Positions 18,580-25,707 of a DNA stretch of 64,000 nt are shown in pieces. The notes below the pieces were generated by a model. That model worked only from the letters and a program-made list of their open reading frames with translations, was not told the origin of the DNA and ran no database searches. The stretch's first letter is position 1, and every line of letters starts with the position of its first letter. This DNA is from an uncultured Clostridia bacterium (GTDB taxonomy: Bacteria; Bacillota; Clostridia; Christensenellales; CAMQZB01): contig CAMQZB010000003.1 in the NCBI GenBank assembly GCA_947039455.1, positions 40,718-104,717 of the forward strand, read 5' to 3'. The position numbers and the translations under genes were made by a program.

Positions 18580-18690
18580 GGTATTTTTCACATAGATATT
18601 CCTTTTTGCATAATAGTATGATATAATACTATTAACTAAAGAAAGTTTTTTCTTCCTTTAGTATAAACTTGCAAACCTAGGAGGCACAAC

Positions 18691-19221
18691 ATGAGAATCG
18701 AAATTATTAACAAAAGAAATTATCCAGTCACTGACAAACTTCAAGAAATTATTGAGAAGAAGTTAGAGAAATTTAACAAATATTTCAGCGACGATATCCC
18801 TGTAAAGGTATATTTAAAGAGTGAAGGACCTAAGTGCAAAATGGAATTGCAACTAAACTTTGGCAAATCATTTTTGACGGCGGAGTCAATAGCGGACAAT
18901 ATGTATGACGCAGTAGACAAGGTTTTGCCGAAAATTGAAAAACAAATTATTAAACACAAAGGCAGACTTGCTGAAAAAGTGAAGATTAATCCAATAGTTG
19001 AGAACGAAAGAATTTACGACCCAATTCTTGAAGATAAAAATGAAACTCTAGTAAAAGTAAAAGAGTTTGCATTAAAACCAATGAACATTGAGGACGCAAT
19101 GTATGAAATGGATATGTCTGGTCACGAATTTTACGTGTACTTAGATAAAGAAAGTAATAGCGTTCAAGTACTTTATAAGAGATACGACGATCATTACGGT
19201 GTAATCATTCCAAAAATTTAG
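18691..19221 (+). CDS. hpf: ribosome hibernation promoting factor, long form
   Basis: A 176-residue protein. The N-terminal domain (residues 1 to about 95) matches HPF/YfiA (RNYPVTDKLQEIIEKKLEKFNKYF), which blocks the decoding centre. The C-terminal domain (from KVKEFALKPMNIEDAMYEMDMSGHEFYVY) is the dimerisation domain that joins 70S ribosomes into 100S dimers. The 5' untranslated region contains a 7-bp hairpin (ACTAAAG / CTTTAGT). The gene is closed by a strong terminator. Confidence 0.95.
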   Translation: MRIEIINKRNYPVTDKLQEIIEKKLEKFNKYFSDDIPVKVYLKSEGPKCKMELQLNFGKSFLTAESIADNMYDAVDKVLPKIEKQIIKHKGRLAEKVKINPIVENERIYDPILEDKNETLVKVKEFALKPMNIEDAMYEMDMSGHEFYVYLDKESNSVQVLYKRYDDHYGVIIPKI

Positions 19222-19246
19222 TACTAAAAAATCCAAACAAAAAACC

Positions 19247-19284
19247 AATAACCAACATATCTTTTTATGTTGGTTATTTTTTTT
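19247..19284 (+). terminator. intrinsic terminator of hpf
   Basis: Perfect 13-bp stem AATAACCAACATA / TATGTTGGTTATT followed by T residues. Confidence 0.9.
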
Positions 19285-19336
19285 ATAGTAATTCGACAAT
19301 ATAAAGCGAAATACTTGTTATATCAATATAAATTGC

Positions 19337-19365
19337 TTAACAAATGGAGAATTTGCTGTTATAAT
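19337..19365 (+). promoter_or_regulatory. sigma-A promoter of galE
   Basis: TTAACA at 19337-19342, 17-base spacer, TATAAT at 19360-19365. Confidence 0.7.
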
Positions 19366-19414
19366 AAAAGTAATAGAACAAAAAGGCAACGGAAAATTTT
19401 AGGAGGATTAGATT

Positions 19415-20434
19415 ATGAAAGTATTAGTTTCAGGTGGAACAGGGTTTATTGGATCTCACACTATGGTTGAATTGCTAAATGCAGGGCATGAAGTTGTTTG
19501 CGTTGACGATTACTCAAATAGCACCCCTCTTGTGCTTGGGGAAGTAGAAAAAATCACAGGAAAAAAAGTGATAGCATACAAAGAAAATTTGTGCGATAAA
19601 GCTAAAACTCTTGCTATATTCCAAAAAGAAAAAGTAGATGCTGTTATCCACTTTGCTGGGTTAAAAGCAGTTGGAGAAAGTGTTCATAAACCGATTATGT
19701 ATTATGATGTGAACATTAATTCAGTAATCAGCGTGGTTGAAGCTATGAGTAAAACAGGGGTGAAAAACTTGGTTTTCAGTTCTTCCGCAACAGTATACGG
19801 AACTCCTGAATCTATGCCTATCAACGAGAATTTCCCAACTGGCGGAACTACTAATCCGTACGGCACAACGAAATTGTTTATTGAGAAAATCTTAATGGAC
19901 TATTGTCATGTGAATAAAGATTTCAATCTGGCATTGCTTCGTTATTTCAATCCTATCGGTGCTCACGAATCAGGATTAATCGGCGAAGTTCCTAACGGTA
20001 TTCCAAATAATCTAGTGCCATACATTGCCCAAGTGGCGGTGGGGCAACGTGATAAATTATCCGTCTTTGGCGATGATTATAATACTCACGACGGAACAGG
20101 TGTACGTGATTATATCCACGTTGTAGATTTAGCCAAAGGTCATTTACTTGCTTTGAAGAAACTAGAGGCAAATTGCGGTTTGGTAGTTTACAATCTTGGA
20201 ACAGGAATTGGTTACAGCGTTCTTGATGTTATTCACGCATACGAAAAAGCATGTGGTTTTTCTATTCCTTACGAAATTTGTAAAAGGCGTGAAGGGGACA
20301 TTGGAGAGTGTTATGCTGACCCTAAAAAAGCTCTTGAAGAACTTGGCTGGAAAGCGGAGTTCGGCATTGAATCAATGTGCGAATCAAGCTATAAATTTCA
20401 AGAAATGCACCCTAACGGATTTGAGAAAAAGTAA
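19415..20434 (+). CDS. galE: UDP-glucose 4-epimerase
   Basis: A 339-residue short-chain-dehydrogenase-type epimerase. The NAD site is SGGTGFIGSHT (GxxGxxG), the catalytic Ser is in FSSSATVYG, and the Tyr/Lys pair is in NPYGTTKLFIEK (YxxxK). IHFAGLKAVGES and RYFNPIGAH are GalE signatures. It interconverts UDP-glucose and UDP-galactose for galactose use and cell-surface polysaccharides. The start has a good AGGAGG site and the gene is monocistronic between promoter and terminator. Confidence 0.96.
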   Translation: MKVLVSGGTGFIGSHTMVELLNAGHEVVCVDDYSNSTPLVLGEVEKITGKKVIAYKENLCDKAKTLAIFQKEKVDAVIHFAGLKAVGESVHKPIMYYDVNINSVISVVEAMSKTGVKNLVFSSSATVYGTPESMPINENFPTGGTTNPYGTTKLFIEKILMDYCHVNKDFNLALLRYFNPIGAHESGLIGEVPNGIPNNLVPYIAQVAVGQRDKLSVFGDDYNTHDGTGVRDYIHVVDLAKGHLLALKKLEANCGLVVYNLGTGIGYSVLDVIHAYEKACGFSIPYEICKRREGDIGECYADPKKALEELGWKAEFGIESMCESSYKFQEMHPNGFEKK

Positions 20435-20520
20435 ATTTCAATAGATATTGTAATGTAAATTAGTTTAAACAATATTGGATTTATAATTACAATAAAATTT
20501 CACAATTAATATACAAACAC

Positions 20521-20563
20521 AAAACGGTTTTTTCAAGTAATTTTGAATAAGCCGTTTTTTTAT
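20521..20563 (+). terminator. intrinsic terminator of galE
   Basis: Long imperfect stem (AAACGG...TTCAA / TTGAA...CCGTTT) followed by a T run. Confidence 0.78.
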
Positions 20564-20659
20564 TTTGTTAATATAATGTTGAAAAGGTTATATTTTAGAG
20601 TGTTAGTGCGTATATATTAATAAAAAGAAAAATAGCAATTTTTTCAAGGAGAATTTTAT

Positions 20660-22228
20660 ATGAAATACGCTAAACTAACGGTGGTAATGAGAGACGAAAC
20701 GCAGAGCAAGGTTCTTGGTATTGTAAATTTAGAAAATATGGGCGGGCAATCAAAAGTTTCTTGCGGACTTCGTATTCCTAAATTCGATTACTTGCAATTC
20801 ACTTTTAATAACGGAAAAGTATACTTTTTAAAAATTTCACCAACTGAAACGGCCAAAGTGGATTTTGAGTGTTCAGAATATAGCTGTTCATGTGTGAAAA
20901 ACGGAAATGTTCTTGCAAAGGGTCATACTTCAAGATTTGCTTATCCAAATCCGCAACTTATTAAGTACATGAACGAGTATGTAAGGGACGAAAAGAATTT
21001 CTTCGCTGAAGTTTCTTCCGACCTTGACGCTTTTGAAGGCAAGGTTGCTACATATAATTACTATGAAAACGAGCTTCCAAAAGATGTAGCGAAAGACGCT
21101 GAAAAGATTGTTGAAACCGTTATGTTAAGAAATAAAAATAACGAAAATAGGTTGAGTGATAATGAAAAAGAGAATGCTAAAACGAGTGCTGTTGAAAAAA
21201 ACTGTGGCAAAAAAGAAGATTGTTCTTATGAAAAAGAAAACTGCCATAGCGGAAGATTAGAACCCCAAAGATGTCCTATGGATACAGCGTGTCCTAACTA
21301 TGAAAGACCGCTTACTGATTATATTGAACCACAGAAATGTCCTATGGATACAGCATGTCCAAATTATGAAAGACCGCTTACTGATTATATCGAACCCCAA
21401 AGATGTCCTTTGGATACAGCGTGTCCAAATTATGAAAGACCGCTTACTGATTATATCGAACCACAAAAATGTCCTATGGATACAGTATGTCCGCCATATG
21501 ATATTCCAATGCAAAAGCGTCCAATGTTTGGCGAAATTCCCATGGAAGTTCCTGCAATGTTTGGTAAACCACCAATGGAAAATTGTCCAATAAATGGTGA
21601 AGTTCCAATGAACGGATTCTATCCATATAATGAATGCCCAACACGCCATGAATCGCCACTGTGTCAAAAACCTAGCACTTATTTTGAGCCACAAAGATGT
21701 CCAATGGACACTGTTTGTTCAGAAATGGGTGGTGCAGAACATGATATGACAGCATATCATGAAGGACACCATCACCATGAAAATCATAACCACAACGACG
21801 CAGTAATTCCTGATATGAACAAACCACAAATTGAAGAAAAGCCTGCACCAGCAATGCCAAAATATGATTTCAAGGATCAAACAAAGAAAAATAATGATGA
21901 AAAAGCGGATTTCTATTTTGAAATTAAAGAACAGCTTGATCATTTGTTTGAAACATTTAAAGAGGACGCATATCTGAACGAGATAATTCCATCATCAAAA
22001 TGGGTGAAAGTAACCTATGATGAAAGCGGAAAAAGTTATTCTGTGGGACTTCTGACTGATAGTGAAGAAGTGGTTTTCATAGGCTATGGAGTGGAAGGAA
22101 CTTACGCAAGTACACCGCCAAAAGAGTTGAACAAAAACGCACAATGGGTACCACTTGATTTTGCAAAACCACAAGAAAAAGGCTATTGGATGATTTACCA
22201 ATCAGCGAAAGACGGTCAAAATCTTTGA
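20660..22228 (+). CDS. Cys/His-rich tandem-repeat protein, unknown function
   Basis: A 522-residue protein with three parts. The N-terminal domain (about 1-118) is beta-rich and contains a CSCV cysteine pair. The middle holds a 22-residue tandem repeat starting at residue 201, unit EP-Q-R/K-C-P-M/L-D-T-A-C-P-N-Y-E-R-P-L-T-D-Y-I, three full copies and a partial fourth. A fifth EPQRCPMDTVC copy lies near residue 343, and a His-rich stretch (HHHHENHNHN) follows near 369. The C-terminal domain (from about 415; SKWVKVTYD, FIGYGVEGTYASTPP, AQWVPLDF) resembles an uncharacterised domain I recall from Clostridial proteins. There is no signal peptide, so metal binding or an intracellular or spore-associated role is only a guess. 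The next gene overlaps its stop. Confidence 0.85.
   Translation: MKYAKLTVVMRDETQSKVLGIVNLENMGGQSKVSCGLRIPKFDYLQFTFNNGKVYFLKISPTETAKVDFECSEYSCSCVKNGNVLAKGHTSRFAYPNPQLIKYMNEYVRDEKNFFAEVSSDLDAFEGKVATYNYYENELPKDVAKDAEKIVETVMLRNKNNENRLSDNEKENAKTSAVEKNCGKKEDCSYEKENCHSGRLEPQRCPMDTACPNYERPLTDYIEPQKCPMDTACPNYERPLTDYIEPQRCPLDTACPNYERPLTDYIEPQKCPMDTVCPPYDIPMQKRPMFGEIPMEVPAMFGKPPMENCPINGEVPMNGFYPYNECPTRHESPLCQKPSTYFEPQRCPMDTVCSEMGGAEHDMTAYHEGHHHHENHNHNDAVIPDMNKPQIEEKPAPAMPKYDFKDQTKKNNDEKADFYFEIKEQLDHLFETFKEDAYLNEIIPSSKWVKVTYDESGKSYSVGLLTDSEEVVFIGYGVEGTYASTPPKELNKNAQWVPLDFAKPQEKGYWMIYQSAKDGQNL
21260..21481 (+). repeat. 66-bp in-frame tandem repeat inside the Cys/His-rich gene
   Basis: Units start at 21260, 21326, 21392 and 21458 (the last partial), differing by a few third-position changes and R/K and M/L swaps. 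Each encodes two cysteines. Confidence 0.92.
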
Positions 22229-22830
22229 GAAAATACGACTTCGGAATTTTCTTATCAATAGTGTTTTGCATTTTAGTCCTATCAATGTTCGGCGGAGTAA
22301 TTCAAACTTCCACAACGGTTGCAAGCCAAGAATACTACATCGTGTATAACCACGTTGGAAATTCAATGAGCGAAGCGAAAACTTTAGCAACCACAGTGAA
22401 AATGTCAGGTGGAGCAGGTTATGTAATTGAAAAAAACAAGAAATTTTATGTAACACTTTGTGCTTATCAAAACAAAGAAGACGCAACAGAAGTGGCAAAT
22501 AAAAATCAAGGAAGTGACGTAATGAAATATGGAGTGGAGTTCGACAGCGTAACAAATGACGATTTCAAGAAAGAAATTTTTGATATCGCAAACAAATTAT
22601 ACGGGCTAGCTATGGAATACGAATCTAAAGCAATCACTGAAGAACAAGTGAAAGCGCAGGTTTCTATATTGAAAAAACAGCTAGAAGATAAGTTTTCTGG
22701 TGACCAAAGTTCATACAGCGAAAAACTCTATTTTCACTTAACATCTCTTGACAACATAATCAACGCAAGCGAAAGCAACCTATGTTGGATCTTGAGATAT
22801 GAGCAAATAAAATTTATTGTAACTTGTTAG
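22225..22830 (+). CDS. membrane-anchored protein with SPOR-like domain
   Basis: A protein of about 201 residues with one N-terminal membrane helix (FGIFLSIVFCILVLSMFGGVI). An extracytoplasmic region follows whose first 70 residues resemble a SPOR domain (YYIVYNHVGNSMSEAKTLATTVK...GAGYVIEKNKKFYVTLCAYQNKEDA). SPOR domains bind denuded peptidoglycan at division or sporulation sites. The remainder is helical. The track starts at ATG 22186, overlapping the previous gene by 43 bases. I prefer TTG 22225, which forms a TTGA stop/start overlap, although its ribosome binding site (GACGG) is weak. It is translationally coupled to the Cys/His-rich protein, suggesting a joint role. Confidence 0.75.
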   Translation: MRKYDFGIFLSIVFCILVLSMFGGVIQTSTTVASQEYYIVYNHVGNSMSEAKTLATTVKMSGGAGYVIEKNKKFYVTLCAYQNKEDATEVANKNQGSDVMKYGVEFDSVTNDDFKKEIFDIANKLYGLAMEYESKAITEEQVKAQVSILKKQLEDKFSGDQSSYSEKLYFHLTSLDNIINASESNLCWILRYEQIKFIVTC

Positions 22831-22872
22831 GCATAATAAAAATCTTTCCTAAATGTTATATTAATATATAGT

Positions 22873-22912
22873 AAAACTGCGTAAATATTAATTTGTTTAC
22901 GCTGTTTTTTTT
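22873..22912 (+). terminator. intrinsic terminator after the SPOR-like gene
   Basis: Stem AAACTGCGTAAA / TTTACGCTGTTT (one mismatch) followed by T residues. Confidence 0.82.
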
Positions 22913-23013
22913 GTTAAATTACCGAAAACTACCCTAAAAACAACCAAAATTATTGAAAAATGCTATATTTCTATAGAATTTTGTTTAATTTATATGATAA
23001 TTTGAGTAATTGC

Positions 23014-23042
23014 TTGACAAAAAAAATGCATTTTGTTAAAAT
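23014..23042 (+). promoter_or_regulatory. sigma-A promoter of the hydrogenase-like gene
   Basis: TTGACA at 23014-23019, 17-base spacer, TAAAAT at 23037-23042. The rest of the 300-base gap shows only the preceding terminator. Confidence 0.75.
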
Positions 23043-23138
23043 TATAACGAATAAGAGTATAGATAGGCGATTACTTAACTATTTATCTGAATGATATGTG
23101 GAAAAGTATGATAGATTTGAAGATATGAGGAGAAAACA

Positions 23139-24587
23139 ATGGCAAAAAACAATAAATTTGATACTCAGATACAAGTTCTGAAATATAGAACTATAAGAGC
23201 GATAATTAGAGCTATAGATGCAGGAACTACTGCTACAATGTATGTGGATATTCCAAAGCATATCGCTCCAGGACCTGTTTCTACAATGCGTTGTTGCGTA
23301 TATAAAGAACGTGCAATTTTGCAAGAGAGAATGAAAATTGTGATGGGCGGTGACAAAACCAATCCTAACACAATTGAAGTTATAAAAATAGGTTGCGACG
23401 AATGTCCAGCTGGTGGAATTTACGTTACGCCTGCCTGTCGTGGTTGCTTGCTTCACGCTTGCCAAGAGAGTTGTCCTAAAGATGCAATTACTTTTGATAA
23501 AGATTTGCATGCTAAAGTTGATGAGAAAAAGTGTATTGAATGTGGAAAATGCGTAAACGCTTGCCCATACGGTGCTATAATTAAAATGCACAGACCATGT
23601 ATTGCTGCTTGCCCAGCTGGTGCAATCAACATGGACGCGGACAAACGGGCTGATATTGACAATGATAAGTGTATTGAGTGTGGAAAATGTGCGTACATGT
23701 GCCCATTTGGTGCAATACAAGATAAGTCGGAAATCACTGATGTTATTAAACTTTTAAACGACTCAGACAACAGCAAAAACTACAAAATTTATGCAGTTAT
23801 TGCCCCTTCTATCGTGTCACAATTTAAACATGCGAAAATCGAGCAAATCGTTACAGGTATTCATCAACTTGGATTCTGTGAAGTGGTGGAAGCTGCTCTT
23901 GGTGCGGATATTACTTTGTACAGAGAAGCTGCTGAATGGCAAGAAAGAGGTATTTTGACTACTTCTTGCTGTCCGTCATTTGTTATGTATATTGAAAAAC
24001 ACTTCCCTGAACTTGTGCAATATATCAGCCATACTCCATCACCAATGATTGAAACGGCAAGGTTGCTTAAAGCGAAAGACCCTACTGCCAAATGCGTATT
24101 CATCGGGCCTTGCTCATCAAAGAAAAAGGAACATCAGTTGCCGAAAACTGAAGGAATGATTGATTATGTTCTTTCTTTTGAAGAATTGCAAGCGTTCTTG
24201 TCAGCAAGAAAAATCGATGTTGCTCATCTAGAAGAAACTGTTCTTGACGATGCCTCTTTCTATGGTAGAATTTTTGCAAGATCAGGCGGTATCGTTCAAG
24301 GCTTAACTAATATCGCTAATGAACAAAACATTCAAGGGTTAGAGCCTATTCAAATGAACGGTATTTCTGAATGTAAGGTGAATTTGCTTAAACTAAAACT
24401 TGGAAAAGCTACGGCAAACTTCTTCGAGGGTATGGCGTGCGACGGTGGTTGTGTAAACGGCGCTTTGTGCTTAACTCATGACAAACGTAACGTTGTTGAT
24501 GTTGATAAATACGGTTCTTCTGCTAAAGAAAAAACTATCCACAATTCAGTTAAACAATGGCGTATTGCACATAATATCAACGATTAA
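23139..24587 (+). CDS. monomeric [FeFe]-hydrogenase-like iron-sulfur protein (group B-like)
   Basis: A 482-residue cytoplasmic protein. The N-terminal half holds several ferredoxin-like cysteine clusters, including CRGCLLHACQESCPKDA, CIECGKCVNACPYGA and CIECGKCAYMCPFGA. The C-terminal half has the three H-cluster motifs: L1 TSCCPSF, L2 GPCSSKKKE (Gly where classical HydA has Met) and L3 EGMACDGGCVNG. The L1 and L3 cysteines and the L2 Cys-Lys are present, so it could bind an H-cluster; the L2 change and domain order point to the group B class. No maturases (HydE/F/G) lie nearby. Its reaction could be ferredoxin-linked hydrogen turnover or sensing. It has a strong promoter and GAGGAG site. Confidence 0.88.
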   Translation: MAKNNKFDTQIQVLKYRTIRAIIRAIDAGTTATMYVDIPKHIAPGPVSTMRCCVYKERAILQERMKIVMGGDKTNPNTIEVIKIGCDECPAGGIYVTPACRGCLLHACQESCPKDAITFDKDLHAKVDEKKCIECGKCVNACPYGAIIKMHRPCIAACPAGAINMDADKRADIDNDKCIECGKCAYMCPFGAIQDKSEITDVIKLLNDSDNSKNYKIYAVIAPSIVSQFKHAKIEQIVTGIHQLGFCEVVEAALGADITLYREAAEWQERGILTTSCCPSFVMYIEKHFPELVQYISHTPSPMIETARLLKAKDPTAKCVFIGPCSSKKKEHQLPKTEGMIDYVLSFEELQAFLSARKIDVAHLEETVLDDASFYGRIFARSGGIVQGLTNIANEQNIQGLEPIQMNGISECKVNLLKLKLGKATANFFEGMACDGGCVNGALCLTHDKRNVVDVDKYGSSAKEKTIHNSVKQWRIAHNIND

Positions 24588-24596
24588 TTTTGTTGG

Positions 24597-24727
24597 TTCG
24601 TAAGTGATATGAGGCTTAGCCTCAAACTCCACAAGGGGTTTCTCCCCTTGACCCCACAAGGGCTTTGCCCCTTGACCCCACAAGGGGTTTCTCCCCTTGA
24701 CCCGAAAAAGGAACTTTTTCTTTGCCC
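24597..24727 (+). repeat. tandem palindromic repeat block, copy 1
   Basis: It begins 10 bases after the hydrogenase-like stop codon. A header hairpin GAGGC-TTA-GCCTC (24611-24623) is followed by three adjacent 24-25-base units of type CCACAAGGGG-TTTCT-CCCCTTGACC, each self-complementary, then a variant hairpin GAAAAAG-GAA-CTTTTTC. The same header and units recur at the right edge of the window in the same position relative to a gene. Confidence 0.9.
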
Positions 24728-24786
24728 ATCGAGTTTATTTGTGGGGTCATGATTTGTTTTTAAGCGAGATTCGCTTTTTATAGTTG

Positions 24787-24821
24787 AAAAACCACCAATG
24801 CTTATAGCTTGGTGGTTTTTG
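24787..24821. terminator. bidirectional terminator between the repeat block and the tandem-HTH gene
   Basis: Stem AAAACCACCAA / TTGGTGGTTTT with A-rich sequence before and T-rich sequence after; serves the hydrogenase side and the convergent XRE gene. Confidence 0.85.
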
Positions 24822-24859
24822 GTTTTATTTTATGGGTAATAAGTTTTCTTTTGTGTAAG

Positions 24860-25297
24860 TTAGCGTACGCGACCCACTAGGTAGTCAAGGGTGCATTCTA
24901 GGTAATCGGATATTTTTGATAGTGATGATAATCTTGGTTCACCACCTTTTTTCCAATTTTGTATAAGATTGTTGGAAAGTTTTAGAGTTTTAATCATTCT
25001 GTATTCAGTAATTTCTTTTTCTTTTAAATTAATTTTTAATGAATTTAAAAAATTATACTCAATAAATTTCATAGTTTCAGTATCAATTTCAATTCTTCCA
25101 GATAAAAATTCTATAGAACAATTAAAGTAGTTTTTTAGTGTCATTAATGTAGACAAAGTAACATCTGAATTGTGTAATACCCATTTAGATACAGCGGAAG
25201 AATTAATTCCCAACGCGTTAGCAAGAATTGTTGGAGTTAACTCGTTTTCCTCCATTAATTCAGTGAGCCTAATATTAAAACAAATTCTATCATTCAT
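24860..25297 (-). CDS. transcriptional regulator with two tandem XRE-type HTH domains
   Basis: A protein of about 145 residues in which both halves look like Cro/C1 helix-turn-helix domains. The N-terminal half (LTPTILANALGINSSAVSKWVLHNSDV...FNCSIEFLSGR) and the C-terminal half (ITEYRMIKTLKLSNNLIQNWKKGGEPRLSSLSKISDYLECTLDYLVGR) end in the same [FL]-x-C-[ST]-[IL]-[ED]-[FY]-L-[SV]-GR motif, so the protein probably arose by internal duplication. The start at 25297 follows GAGGTG. It faces, divergently, an unusually strong promoter that overlaps a large palindrome. That is the arrangement of an autoregulated repressor controlling a divergent transcript. Confidence 0.82.
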   Translation of the reverse strand: MNDRICFNIRLTELMEENELTPTILANALGINSSAVSKWVLHNSDVTLSTLMTLKNYFNCSIEFLSGRIEIDTETMKFIEYNFLNSLKINLKEKEITEYRMIKTLKLSNNLIQNWKKGGEPRLSSLSKISDYLECTLDYLVGRVR

Positions 25298-25325
25298 GGT
25301 ATACACCTCATAAAGAAATTATGTA

Positions 25326-25363
25326 CAATATTGGACGGAAATAGTTGACACCGTCCGATATTG
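25326..25363. promoter_or_regulatory. palindromic operator between the tandem-HTH gene and a divergent promoter
   Basis: CAATATTGGACGG - 12 bases - CCGTCCGATATTG: 12 of 13 positions pair. The right arm lies in the spacer of the strong rightward promoter, so protein bound here would block it. Binding by the adjacent tandem-HTH protein is inferred. Confidence 0.7.
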
Positions 25364-25373
25364 ATGCTATAAT
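25345..25373 (+). promoter_or_regulatory. consensus sigma-A promoter of a short divergent transcript
   Basis: TTGACA at 25345-25350, exactly 17 bases, TATAAT at 25368-25373. Both hexamers are perfect consensus, the strongest promoter in the window. Confidence 0.85.
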
Positions 25374-25379
25374 GTGATA

Positions 25380-25558
25380 GTACGAATGAAGTGTGTCCCT
25401 AAAGGTACAAATGAATACGTATATTTTTTCCCCTTAATTACATATGAAAGTAAATTTGCGAAGATTTACTGATTTACAAAAGATAATGTAGTTTCGAAAC
25501 AAGATGACACAATATACAAAAGATAAAAAGGTTCTGCTAGTTTTAGTGGAACTTTTTT
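25380..25558 (+). ncRNA. candidate 180-nt transcript (small RNA or tiny mRNA)
   Basis: The transcript is bounded by the consensus promoter and an intrinsic terminator (GTTCTGCTA-GTTT-TAGTGGAAC then TTTTTT, 25531-25558). Inside are hairpins GTAAAT...ATTTAC (25450-25469) and GTTTCGAAAC (25491-25500). A 28-codon frame runs from ATG 25386 to TGA 25472, but it lacks a ribosome binding site and begins only about six bases after the expected start, so it would have to be nearly leaderless. No known RNA family is recognised. It may be a regulatory RNA controlled by the adjacent tandem-HTH protein. Confidence 0.5.
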
Positions 25559-25604
25559 CTTCATCAAAATTAATTAAAAATATTTTAAGAAAGTAGTTAA
25601 AATC

Positions 25605-25635
25605 ACTTTACTTCTTTAGCGAAGTAAAGTATAAT
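25605..25635 (+). promoter_or_regulatory. palindrome overlapping the promoter of the first amino-acid ABC operon
   Basis: ACTTTACTTC-TTTAGC-GAAGTAAAGT is a perfect 10-bp inverted repeat. Its right arm runs into TATAAT (25630-25635), and TTTACT, 17 bases upstream, is the candidate -35. It looks like an operator placed on the core promoter. Confidence 0.6.
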
Positions 25636-25707
25636 GAGTGTAATAATAAATGAAAATAAAAAATAATTGAAATTAAAGGTAATATAAAAATAAGAGAGGT
25701 AATGGAA

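Noticed and set aside
21257-21694. Minus-strand ORF of 145 codons and other frames in the repeat gene
   Set aside because: They are shadows of the 66-bp repeats; composition is low complexity (Trp/Ile/His rich) and they lack ribosome binding sites.
23079-23720. Minus-strand 213-codon ORF opposite the hydrogenase
   Set aside because: Antisense shadow with unnatural Cys/Ser/His composition; the plus-strand frame carries all known motifs.
24597-24727. CRISPR array
   Set aside because: Units are palindromic and directly adjacent with no unique spacers, and no cas genes are present.
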